NCBI GenBank assembly: GCA_951812895.1
Contig: OX638333.1
Location: 2,081,001-2,145,000 of the forward strand
Direction: 5' to 3'
DNA from: an uncultured Roseovarius sp.
Lineage (GTDB): Bacteria; Pseudomonadota; Alphaproteobacteria; Rhodobacterales; Rhodobacteraceae
Length of the DNA: 64,000 bases
The position numbers and the translations under genes were made by a program. Every line of letters starts with the position of its first letter. The first letter of the stretch is position 1. The notes under the pieces are model-generated. The model was not told the DNA's origin. It saw only the letters and a list, made by a program, of their open reading frames with translations, and did not search any database. This document shows positions 1 to 7,532 of this stretch, in pieces.

Positions 1-1004
1 GGATCATCACCACCATGCACCGCGCGATACCATTCGATGGTCTGGCGCACGGCGGTGTCAAAGCCCCAGACCGGCGTCCAGTTCAGAACATCGCGGGCCT
101 TGTCGATGGACAGGGTAAGACGCCCGGCCTCATGCGGGGCGTAGGGGTCTGACAGGTCATTCCATTTGCCGGGCCAGTGTGACAGGGCCGTTTCCACCAA
201 ATCCCTGACCGGGCGTTGATCGGAGGCGTCAGGGCCGAAATTGAAACCTTCGGTGACATCTGCACCGTTCCACAGGGCCTCGGCCAAAACCAGGTATCCG
301 GCGAGCGGATCGAGCACATGTTGCCAAGGGCGGATGGCATATGGATTGCGAACGGCAAGCGTGTCGCCGTCTGCCATGGCGCGGGCAAGGTCTGGCAGGA
401 TACGGTTTTCAGCCCAATCACCGCCGCCGATTACATTGCCCGCACGGGCCGAAGCGATACGGACAGGGCTGTTTGAGAAGTAAGAATTTCGGTAGCTGTC
501 GATTGTCAGCTCGCAGGCCGCTTTGGACGCGCTGTAGGGGTCGAACCCGCCCAAGCGATCTGTTTCCTGGTAGGCATGGTCCTGTTCGCGGTTTTGATAG
601 ACCTTGTCAGTGGTGATGCACAGCACTGCGGTTTTGCGGTCGCAGTCTTTAAGTGCGTCGAGAATGTGGGCAGTGCCCATCACGTTGGTTGCCCATGTTT
701 CTAACGGTTCGCGGTAGCCGCGCAGAACCAGAGGTTGCGCGGCCAGATGCAGCACGATGTCGGGGGCGACAGACTGAATACGCTCGCGCACAAGCCCGGC
801 ATCGCGGATATCGCCGATGAAGTGCCCTGTGCTTTGATTGAGGTTTAGCTGATCAAACAGGCTGGGCGTTGTGTCGGGCGCAAGGGCCATACCGTGCACG
901 TCTGCGCCCAACTGCTGAAGCCAAAGCATCAGCCAGCTTCCCTTGAACCCGGTGTGGCCGGTGAGAAAGACCTTTTTGCCCTGCCAGAACGCCCGGTTGA
1001 CCAT
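1..1004 (-). CDS. rfbG: CDP-glucose 4,6-dehydratase, 3' end cut off by window edge
   Basis: The reading frame opens at an ATG at 1004 and runs off the left edge, so about 334 codons are visible. The N-terminus has the Rossmann loop LTGHTGFKGSWL (about residues 14-25), and the short-chain dehydrogenase YxxxK motif appears as PYSASKAACE. Both are typical of RfbG, which converts CDP-glucose to CDP-4-keto-6-deoxyglucose in the cytoplasm for deoxysugars of O-antigen or exopolysaccharide. The start is 5 nt after the rfbF stop, so the two are one transcription unit. Later sugar-pathway genes would lie to the left of the window. Confidence 0.9.
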   Translation of the reverse strand, partial: MVNRAFWQGKKVFLTGHTGFKGSWLMLWLQQLGADVHGMALAPDTTPSLFDQLNLNQSTGHFIGDIRDAGLVRERIQSVAPDIVLHLAAQPLVLRGYREPLETWATNVMGTAHILDALKDCDRKTAVLCITTDKVYQNREQDHAYQETDRLGGFDPYSASKAACELTIDSYRNSYFSNSPVRIASARAGNVIGGGDWAENRILPDLARAMADGDTLAVRNPYAIRPWQHVLDPLAGYLVLAEALWNGADVTEGFNFGPDASDQRPVRDLVETALSHWPGKWNDLSDPYAPHEAGRLTLSIDKARDVLNWTPVWGFDTAVRQTIEWYRAVHGGDD

Positions 1005-1009
1005 GAGGT

Positions 1010-1774
1010 TCACCAGATTTTCCAGGGTGCTTCGTCATTGGCCCACATCGCTTCGAGAACGTTCTTGTCGCGAAGCGTGTCCATCGCAGCCCAGAACCCT
1101 TCGTGCCGGTGGGCGTTTAGCTGGCCGTCATTGGCAAGGGCGGTCAGAGGGGCGTCTTCGAAAGGCATATCGTCGCCTTCGATCCGGTCAAGCACGGAGG
1201 GCTCGCAAACGAAAAAGCCGCCGTTGACCCATTGCCCGTCGCCTTTGGGTTTTTCGATGAACCCGTTCACGCGGTCGCCATCGAGGTCAAGCGCGCCATA
1301 GCGGCCTGATGGCTGTATCGCGGTTACGGTCGCCTCTTTCCCAAAGGATTTGTGTGCGGCGATCAAGGCCGTGATGTCAACGTTTGAAACCCCGTCGCCG
1401 TAGGTCAGGCAAAACGTGTCGTCCAGATGGTCGCGTGCGCGCAAAATGCGCCCGCCGGTCATTGTGGTGTCGCCGGTATCAAGCAGAGTTACCCGCCACG
1501 GTTCAGCGGCCTGTCGATGCACATGCATCTTGTTGCCTGACATATCAAAGGTGACATCGGACATGTGCAGGAAATAATTGGCAAAATACTCTTTGATTAC
1601 ATAGCCCTTGTACCCGCAGCAGATCACGAAATCGGTGATCTCATGGGTGCCGTAGATCTTCATGATGTGCCACAAAATCGGTTTGCCGCCGATTTCGATC
1701 ATCGGCTTGGGCCGGGTGTGGGATTCCTCGCTGATCCGGGTGCCGAGCCCCCCTGCAAGTATGACTGCTTTCAC
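1010..1774 (-). CDS. rfbF: Glucose-1-phosphate cytidylyltransferase
   Basis: This 254-residue nucleotidyltransferase makes CDP-glucose from CTP and glucose-1-phosphate, supplying the dehydratase encoded just downstream. The N-terminal signature [17 protein letters not shown] and the following [17 protein letters not shown] are the nucleotide-binding and substrate motifs of RfbF. I start it at the GTG at 1774 because AGGTGGGG stands six bases upstream of it and the protein then begins with the conserved [13 protein letters not shown] four codons earlier would add MGSD but overlaps that ribosome binding site. Function is assigned with high confidence from the family motifs. Confidence 0.93.
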   Translation of the reverse strand: MKAVILAGGLGTRISEESHTRPKPMIEIGGKPILWHIMKIYGTHEITDFVICCGYKGYVIKEYFANYFLHMSDVTFDMSGNKMHVHRQAAEPWRVTLLDTGDTTMTGGRILRARDHLDDTFCLTYGDGVSNVDITALIAAHKSFGKEATVTAIQPSGRYGALDLDGDRVNGFIEKPKGDGQWVNGGFFVCEPSVLDRIEGDDMPFEDAPLTALANDGQLNAHRHEGFWAAMDTLRDKNVLEAMWANDEAPWKIW

Positions 1775-1921
1775 GTCTGACCCCACCTGTCACGATGCCC
1801 GATTGGACGGGACAACTTTAGATTATTGCGCTGAGCGTCAACTTCCCAAATGACGCGCGAAATGAGCCCATAGACCTCGCATATATCCCCAAGCGGCGCA
1901 AGGTTCCGAAAGGGTGGATGC

Positions 1922-3802
1922 TTAGAAGACAATGTTCAGCATCACCATCGAAACGATCAGGAACAGGACCGTCATAATCCCGCCGGAACGAATGAAATCG
2001 GTCACCTTGTATCCTGCGGGACCCATGATGAGAGCGTTCACCTGATGCGTGGGTATGATGAAAGAGTTCGAAGTGGAAATAGCCACGGTAAGCGCGAAAA
2101 CAGCCGGATTGGCCCCGGCCGCGACCGCGATAGACACCGCCAGGGGCACCAGCAAGACCGTGGCGCCGACATTGGACATAACCAGTGAGAATGCGGTCGC
2201 CAGGATAGCCACACCCGCCTGCAACGCCCAGATCGGCCAGCCATCAAGTGCGACCAGAATTTGCTGTGCGATCCATTCCGCGGTTCCGGTATTTTGTACG
2301 GCCTGTCCGAGGGGTATCAGGCTGGCCAACAAAAACACTGTGTTCCAGCCGACGGCATTATAGGCCTCATCAATGCTAAGAACGCGGGTCAGCATCATTC
2401 CAACCGCCCCGGTCAGCAAGCAGAGCGACAGGCGCACATCGGTGAACAGGATCATCGACAGGGACACCAGAAAAAACAAAAGCGCCCAGCCAACTTTTTG
2501 CGGGCGCAGTTCATCCTGTGGGAAATCTGCGGTGACCACGACAAAATCGCGATCGCGTTTTATGCGCACAAGATTGTCCCATCGTGAATGGGCCACGAGC
2601 ATGTCGCCCGCCTGAAACGGTACCAGGCCAATAGCTGTGGGTTTGTGATCACCGTATTCCACGTGGCTGAGCGTCTCTTCACCGCGGTGGATCGCCAACA
2701 GGCTAAGCCCATAGGTTTTACGCAGTAAAAGGTCACGGGGGCATTTGCCGATAAGTTTTGAATCCGGCGGAATCACCACCTCGGCAATGCCGGCATTGGT
2801 TGGCGCAAATTCTTCTGCGAATACATCAAGCGAGGATCGGATTGTCAGGCCATACTTTTTGGCGAATGCTTCGACCACAACGCCCTTGCCGATGATCGCC
2901 AAACGGCAGGGGGCCGCGATTTCAGCGGTAAGGATTTGGACCATCGACACTTTGCCGCGGTAGTAGGTTGAAATGATATAGAGGTTATTCTCAAGATTGA
3001 TATCGGCCAGGATTTGCCCGACCAGTGCGCTGTCCTCTGGCACGTCAACCTCGTATACATCCGCCTTTAGGCCATAGACCCGCTGCAGGTACTCCGATGT
3101 TCCTTGTCCGGCGGCGGCGTCGACCTTCACAGCACCGGGCAGCACCCAACGGCCTGCAACCATGAAATAGGCAATGCCCGTCAGGATAAGAGCGGCCCCG
3201 ATTGGCGTTACGGAAAACAGACCAAACGGTTCCATCTGGGCATCAGCCGGTAAGCCTTCGTTGGCTGAGGCGATGAGGTCATTCAGCAGGATAAGTGGCG
3301 ACGACCCGACCATCGTCATGGTGCCGCCCAAAATGGCGCAGAATCCCATGGGCATCAAAAGCCGCGATAGCGGTATGCCGGTACGGGCCGATATTCGGCT
3401 GACCACAGGCAGAAACAGAGCCGCTGCCCCAACATTTTGCAGAAAACTGGAAATAAAACCTACCGTGCCGGACACGATTGGCACGACGCGGGTTTCTGTC
3501 GACCCGCCATATTTGAGGATTTTCGCGGCGACCTTGTTCATTATCCCGGTCTTGTCGAGCCCCGCACCGACGATCATCACCGCTATGATTGATATAACGG
3601 CATTTGAGGCAAAGCCGTCAAACAGGTGGTTTACGTCGGCAAGGTTTTCGAGACCGGGGAGGTAAGACAGGATACCGATCAGGACCAGCACCAGAATTGC
3701 CGCCAGATCAACCCGGATGATTTCAGACACGAACAGGAAGATGGTAAAGGCCAGCGCACCGACCACCACAGCCATTTCTGTGGTAAATACAACAGTTTCC
3801 AT
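1922..3802 (-). CDS. SLC13-family permease with central RCK_C/TrkA-C domains
   Basis: A 626-residue inner-membrane transporter. N-terminal helices (about 1-190) and a C-terminal block (about 410-626) are strongly hydrophobic. The middle (about 220-395) is soluble and shows two TrkA-C-like stretches, around VPEDSALVGQILADI and IPPDSKLIGKCPRDLL. This layout is that of the SLC13/DASS permeases often annotated as sodium/sulfate or dicarboxylate symporters; the substrate cannot be read from sequence. A frame open to 3856 exists, but the ATG at 3802 has GGGGG seven bases upstream and gives a membrane-type N-terminus. It stands alone between the rfb genes and the tlpA-like gene. Confidence 0.85.
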   Translation of the reverse strand: METVVFTTEMAVVVGALAFTIFLFVSEIIRVDLAAILVLVLIGILSYLPGLENLADVNHLFDGFASNAVISIIAVMIVGAGLDKTGIMNKVAAKILKYGGSTETRVVPIVSGTVGFISSFLQNVGAAALFLPVVSRISARTGIPLSRLLMPMGFCAILGGTMTMVGSSPLILLNDLIASANEGLPADAQMEPFGLFSVTPIGAALILTGIAYFMVAGRWVLPGAVKVDAAAGQGTSEYLQRVYGLKADVYEVDVPEDSALVGQILADINLENNLYIISTYYRGKVSMVQILTAEIAAPCRLAIIGKGVVVEAFAKKYGLTIRSSLDVFAEEFAPTNAGIAEVVIPPDSKLIGKCPRDLLLRKTYGLSLLAIHRGEETLSHVEYGDHKPTAIGLVPFQAGDMLVAHSRWDNLVRIKRDRDFVVVTADFPQDELRPQKVGWALLFFLVSLSMILFTDVRLSLCLLTGAVGMMLTRVLSIDEAYNAVGWNTVFLLASLIPLGQAVQNTGTAEWIAQQILVALDGWPIWALQAGVAILATAFSLVMSNVGATVLLVPLAVSIAVAAGANPAVFALTVAISTSNSFIIPTHQVNALIMGPAGYKVTDFIRSGGIMTVLFLIVSMVMLNIVF

Positions 3803-3952
3803 TCGTGACCCCCGACGTTTTCTTTCACTTTGTGCGATAAAGCGGGGGACAGTCAAATTTTGATGTTTAAGGGAACCGGTTGAGTTGCTTTTCCAAACCG
3901 ATGGTTCACAGGTGTTGGGCCAAACCTGGCACAGAAATGTGTCTAAGAATGT

Positions 3953-4516
3953 TTAGCTGTCAGGCTGCTTTATGAGCGCAGAAAGGATGGCCTTGGCGCT
4001 GTCAGAATTCCAATCTGCATCACCTTGCAGGCGTCCGATCTCATTTCCCTGACGATCCAAAATTAATGTGATGGGCAACCCGAACACGCCGGTTTCGCGG
4101 GCGAGCTGTTGTCGCGGGTCGCGGTAGAGCGGCAGGTTCTCAACGCCGATCTCATCGAAAAAGCTTTTGATTGCGGGAATTGGGTTGCGGCCGGTTGCAA
4201 CAGTTACAACTCTGAATTCTTCACTTCCAAGTTCTGCCTCAAGATCGGACAACATCGGCATTTCATGCCGACAGGGCGCGCACCATGTGGCCCAGAAGTT
4301 CAGCACAACGATCTGCCCGGAAAGATCTGCCAGTGTCATCATGCTTCCGTCTTCAGCTTCAAACGAAGTTTGGGATGTCGGGCGCGGCTCTGAGTGAAGG
4401 ACAAGTTTTTTCATACTGCCTTCGCGCATGGCTTCGAGCGCTGCCGTATCCGCCGACGCCGCGTTTGCACCTAGGCAAAACGCCATATAAAGGACGAGCG
4501 AACGGAAAATTTTCAT
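3953..4516 (-). CDS. TlpA-like thiol:disulfide oxidoreductase, exported
   Basis: The 187-residue product begins with a signal peptide ([22 protein letters not shown]) and carries a thioredoxin fold with the active site [13 protein letters not shown] (about residues 75-87) and the cis-proline loop FGLPITLIL. TlpA/ResA-type proteins reduce or oxidise periplasmic cysteines, often for cytochrome c or oxidase assembly; the partner here is unknown. The start at 4516 is set by GGAGGGAGT directly upstream and the signal peptide; the longer open frame to 4789 only runs antisense into argH. It is divergent from argH, with just 22 bp between the two start codons. Confidence 0.88.
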   Translation of the reverse strand: MKIFRSLVLYMAFCLGANAASADTAALEAMREGSMKKLVLHSEPRPTSQTSFEAEDGSMMTLADLSGQIVVLNFWATWCAPCRHEMPMLSDLEAELGSEEFRVVTVATGRNPIPAIKSFFDEIGVENLPLYRDPRQQLARETGVFGLPITLILDRQGNEIGRLQGDADWNSDSAKAILSALIKQPDS

Positions 4517-4538
4517 ACTCCCTCCGAAGGGTAACGAC

Positions 4539-5930
4539 ATGACTGATAAAACCTCGAACCAGATGTGGGGTGGCCGCTTTGCTGCTGGACCGGACGCAAT
4601 CATGGAGGCAATCAACGCCTCGATCGGGTTCGACAAGCGGCTTGCGGCGCAGGATATCGCCGGGTCAAGGGCCCATGCCGCGATGTTGGCAGCGACAGGC
4701 ATCATAAGTGATAAGGATGCCGAGGCGATGAGGGAAGGCCTGCTCACGGTCTTGTCAGAAATCGAGGGCGGAACGTTTGAATTTTCCATCGCACTTGAAG
4801 ATATTCACATGAATGTCGAGGCGCGCCTCAAGGACATCATTGGTGAACCTGCGGGACGTCTGCACACAGGACGGTCGCGCAACGATCAGGTTGCAACGGA
4901 TTTCAAGCTTTGGGTGCGGGACCAGCTTGATTCGTTTGAAGCGGGCCTTTTGGCATTGATCCGCGCGCTGCTGGATCAGGCAGAAGCCGGCGCAGATTGG
5001 GTGATGCCCGGTTTTACCCATCTGCAGACAGCGCAGCCGGTGACGTGGGGTCATCACATGATGGCCTATGTCGAGATGTTCGGGCGCGATCTGGGCCGGG
5101 TGCGCGATGCCCGTGCACGGATGAATGAATGCCCGCTTGGTGCGGCCGCACTGGCCGGGACATCCTTTCCCATTGATCGGGAGATGACGGCAAAGGCGCT
5201 TGGGTTTGACCGACCTGCCGCGAATTCGCTTGATGCGGTCAGCGACAGGGATTTCGCGCTGGAGTTTCTGTCTTCGGCCAGCATTTGTGCAATGCATCTG
5301 AGCCGGTTTGCCGAAGAGTTGGTGATCTGGTCGTCTGCACAATTCCGGTTTGTAACGCTAAGTGACCGGTTCTCAACCGGCTCATCTATCATGCCGCAGA
5401 AGAAAAACCCTGACGCGGCAGAGCTGATCCGGGCCAAGATCGGGCGGATTTTTGGGGCCAATGTGGCGCTGATGACGGTGATGAAGGGCTTGCCGCTGGC
5501 CTATTCCAAGGACATGCAGGAAGATAAAGAACAGGTTTTTGATGCGTCTGACAATCTGATGCTGGCCCTGGCTGCGATGGAAGGGATGGTCCGTGATATG
5601 CAGGCCAATTGCCCATCGCTTGAGACCGCCGCCGCAAGTGGATTTTCGACCGCAACTGATCTGGCGGATTGGCTGGTCAGGGTGCTGAATATGCCGTTCC
5701 GTGAGGCCCATCATGTGACCGGATCACTGGTTGCCGTGGCAGAGGCCCGGGGCAGTGATTTGCCGGAATTGAGCCTGGAAGACATGAGACAGGTGCATTC
5801 CGGCATTACTTCGGATATCTTTGAGGTGCTGGGCGTGCATAACTCCGTCGCCTCGCGGACAAGCTATGGCGGAACCGCGCCGGTGCAGGTGCGGGCACAG
5901 ATCGCCCGTTGGAAAGAGAGGCTGTCATGA
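4539..5930 (+). CDS. argH: Argininosuccinate lyase
   Basis: A 463-residue member of the fumarase/aspartase superfamily that splits argininosuccinate into arginine and fumarate, the last step of arginine synthesis. Visible motifs are [11 protein letters not shown] (111-121) and the superfamily signature [13 protein letters not shown] (280-292), which holds the catalytic serine loop. Length is normal for ArgH. The ATG at 4539 follows CGAAGGGTAACGAC. The stop overlaps the start of the small lipoprotein gene (ATGA), which links it to the lysA side of the locus. Confidence 0.97.
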   Translation: MTDKTSNQMWGGRFAAGPDAIMEAINASIGFDKRLAAQDIAGSRAHAAMLAATGIISDKDAEAMREGLLTVLSEIEGGTFEFSIALEDIHMNVEARLKDIIGEPAGRLHTGRSRNDQVATDFKLWVRDQLDSFEAGLLALIRALLDQAEAGADWVMPGFTHLQTAQPVTWGHHMMAYVEMFGRDLGRVRDARARMNECPLGAAALAGTSFPIDREMTAKALGFDRPAANSLDAVSDRDFALEFLSSASICAMHLSRFAEELVIWSSAQFRFVTLSDRFSTGSSIMPQKKNPDAAELIRAKIGRIFGANVALMTVMKGLPLAYSKDMQEDKEQVFDASDNLMLALAAMEGMVRDMQANCPSLETAAASGFSTATDLADWLVRVLNMPFREAHHVTGSLVAVAEARGSDLPELSLEDMRQVHSGITSDIFEVLGVHNSVASRTSYGGTAPVQVRAQIARWKERLS

Positions 5931-6106
5931 TACGAATAGCAGGTGTTTTGGCGGTACTGGCGCTGGCCGGTTGCGGTGTGGATGGAGAGCCGGTGCAGCC
6001 TTCGGTCAGCACAACGATTGGGGTTAACAGCAATGGCGTGAATGCCTCGACAGGTGTTGCGGTGACGAAGGGGCCAATTTCTGTTGGTGTCGGACTAGGT
6101 CTGTAA
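5927..6106 (+). CDS. Small lipoprotein, LptM-like candidate
   Basis: A 59-residue lipoprotein: signal sequence [16 protein letters not shown] with the lipobox ALAGC and lipidated Cys16. The mature part begins [10 protein letters not shown], followed by a Gly/Val/Asn-rich tail. Established knowledge: LptM (YifL, PF13627) has a mature start of the type CGxxGxxxxP and sits beside lysA or dapF in many proteobacteria, where it helps the LptD/E translocon mature. Position between argH and lysA and the CG-x-x-G spacing suggest the same family, but the tail is divergent, so this is inference. Its ATG overlaps the argH stop, implying translational coupling. Confidence 0.75.
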   Translation: MIRIAGVLAVLALAGCGVDGEPVQPSVSTTIGVNSNGVNASTGVAVTKGPISVGVGLGL

Positions 6107-6134
6107 CGTCACTTAAATTGCTGCTTTGGACTTT

Positions 6135-6173
6135 GAGTATTTTTAGAACAATGAAAAAGCCGGGAATTTCCCG
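6135..6173. repeat. Extragenic repeat fragment plus short hairpin
   Basis: The 23 bp at 6135-6157 (GAGTATTTT, then AGAACAAT and AAA) match 16705-16727 at all but a few positions. Directly after it is a near-perfect palindrome CCGGGAATTTCCCGG (6159-6173) that could act as a weak terminator for argH and the lipoprotein gene. Similar GAGTATTTT-type tails occur in intergenic repeats of Roseobacter genomes as I remember them; only the two copies here are directly seen. Confidence 0.55.
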
Positions 6174-6230
6174 GAATTGCATGTTCTGCGCGCTCTGATA
6201 TGACGCGTTAGGATTAGCAGGGCTAAGAAC

Positions 6231-7496
6231 ATGGATCATTTCCTTTATCGCGACGGACAGCTTTATACCGAGGATGTTGCCATTGCCGAGATAGCAGCAG
6301 AGGTTGGCACGCCTTTTTATTGCTATTCGACGGCCACGCTGGAGCGGCATTTCAGGTTGTTTGATGATGCGCTGGAAGGAATGGATCATCTGGTCTGTTA
6401 CGCGATGAAAGCGGCCAGCAATCAGGCGATCCTGAAAACACTTGCCCAAGTTGGTGCCGGAATGGATGTGGTTTCGGGCGGGGAATATGCCCGTGCCCGT
6501 GCAGCGGGTGTGCCCGGCGAGAGAATCGTCTTTTCAGGGGTTGGCAAAACTCGGGAGGAAATGCGGAGTGCGCTGGAAGGCGGTATCCGGCAGTTCAATC
6601 TGGAGAGTGAGCCGGAGATGCGCGCGCTGAGCGAGATAGCGCAGACCTTAGGTGTTGTCGCCCCCGTCACGGTGCGTGTGAACCCGGATGTTGATGCCAA
6701 GACACATGCCAAGATTGCCACAGGAAAATCCGAAAACAAGTTTGGAATTCCCATTGCCCGCGCTCGTGAAGTTTACGCGGAAGCGGCGGCTTTGCCCGGG
6801 TTGGATGTGATTGGCATTGATGTGCATATCGGCAGCCAATTGACTGAGCTCGAGCCGTTCCGGCTGGCCTATGAAAAGGTGGCCGATCTGACCGAAATGC
6901 TGCGTGCAGATGGACATGACATCCGCAGGCTCGATTTGGGCGGCGGTCTGGGCATTCCATACACCCGCAGCAATGATGCGCCCCCCTTGCCGACAGAATA
7001 TGGCCAGTTGATCCGGGAAACGGTTGGCCATCTCGGCTGCGAGGTCGAAATTGAACCCGGTCGCTTGATCGCAGGAAATGCGGGCGTGTTGGTCACCAAG
7101 GTGATTTACGTGAAGTCAGGCGAAGGGCGCGAATTTCTGATTCTGGACGGTGCCATGAATGATCTGATCCGCCCGGCGATGTATGAGGCGCATCACGACA
7201 TCATTCCGGTTGTTGAACCTGCCCCGGGATTGGCCAAGGCAACCTATGATATTGTCGGCCCTGTCTGTGAAAGCGGCGATACATTTGCCAAAGAGCGAGA
7301 GATGCCGCCGGTGTCTGAAGGAGAGTTGGTAGCGTTTCGCAGTGCCGGAGCCTATGGCGCGGTGATGGCGAGCGAGTACAATACGCGGCCCCTGGTGCCC
7401 GAAGTTTTGGTCAATGGGCATCAATTCGCCGTCATTCGGGCACGTCCGACCTTTGACGAGATGATAAATCGCGATACCATTCCGGAATGGCTGTAA
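6231..7496 (+). CDS. lysA: Diaminopimelate decarboxylase
   Basis: A 421-residue fold-type III PLP enzyme that decarboxylates meso-diaminopimelate to lysine. The PLP lysine lies in VCYAMKAASN (Lys60); the glycine-rich phosphate loop DLGGGLGIPY, the EPGRLIAG segment and the C-terminal CESGD motif (GPVCESGDTFAKE) are all present. Length is normal. The ATG at 6231 follows a 124-bp gap with a repeat fragment. The next gene starts 36 bp downstream on the same strand, as in other Rhodobacterales. Confidence 0.97.
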   Translation: MDHFLYRDGQLYTEDVAIAEIAAEVGTPFYCYSTATLERHFRLFDDALEGMDHLVCYAMKAASNQAILKTLAQVGAGMDVVSGGEYARARAAGVPGERIVFSGVGKTREEMRSALEGGIRQFNLESEPEMRALSEIAQTLGVVAPVTVRVNPDVDAKTHAKIATGKSENKFGIPIARAREVYAEAAALPGLDVIGIDVHIGSQLTELEPFRLAYEKVADLTEMLRADGHDIRRLDLGGGLGIPYTRSNDAPPLPTEYGQLIRETVGHLGCEVEIEPGRLIAGNAGVLVTKVIYVKSGEGREFLILDGAMNDLIRPAMYEAHHDIIPVVEPAPGLAKATYDIVGPVCESGDTFAKEREMPPVSEGELVAFRSAGAYGAVMASEYNTRPLVPEVLVNGHQFAVIRARPTFDEMINRDTIPEWL

Positions 7497-7532
7497 CGCG
7501 ATTGGCGCGTTGGCCGGCATTCGGAAGGGAGA

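Noticed and set aside
2640-2660. TTTGTGATCACC inside the SLC13 gene as a further TCA operator
   Set aside because: Only one imperfect half, within coding DNA, no second arm.
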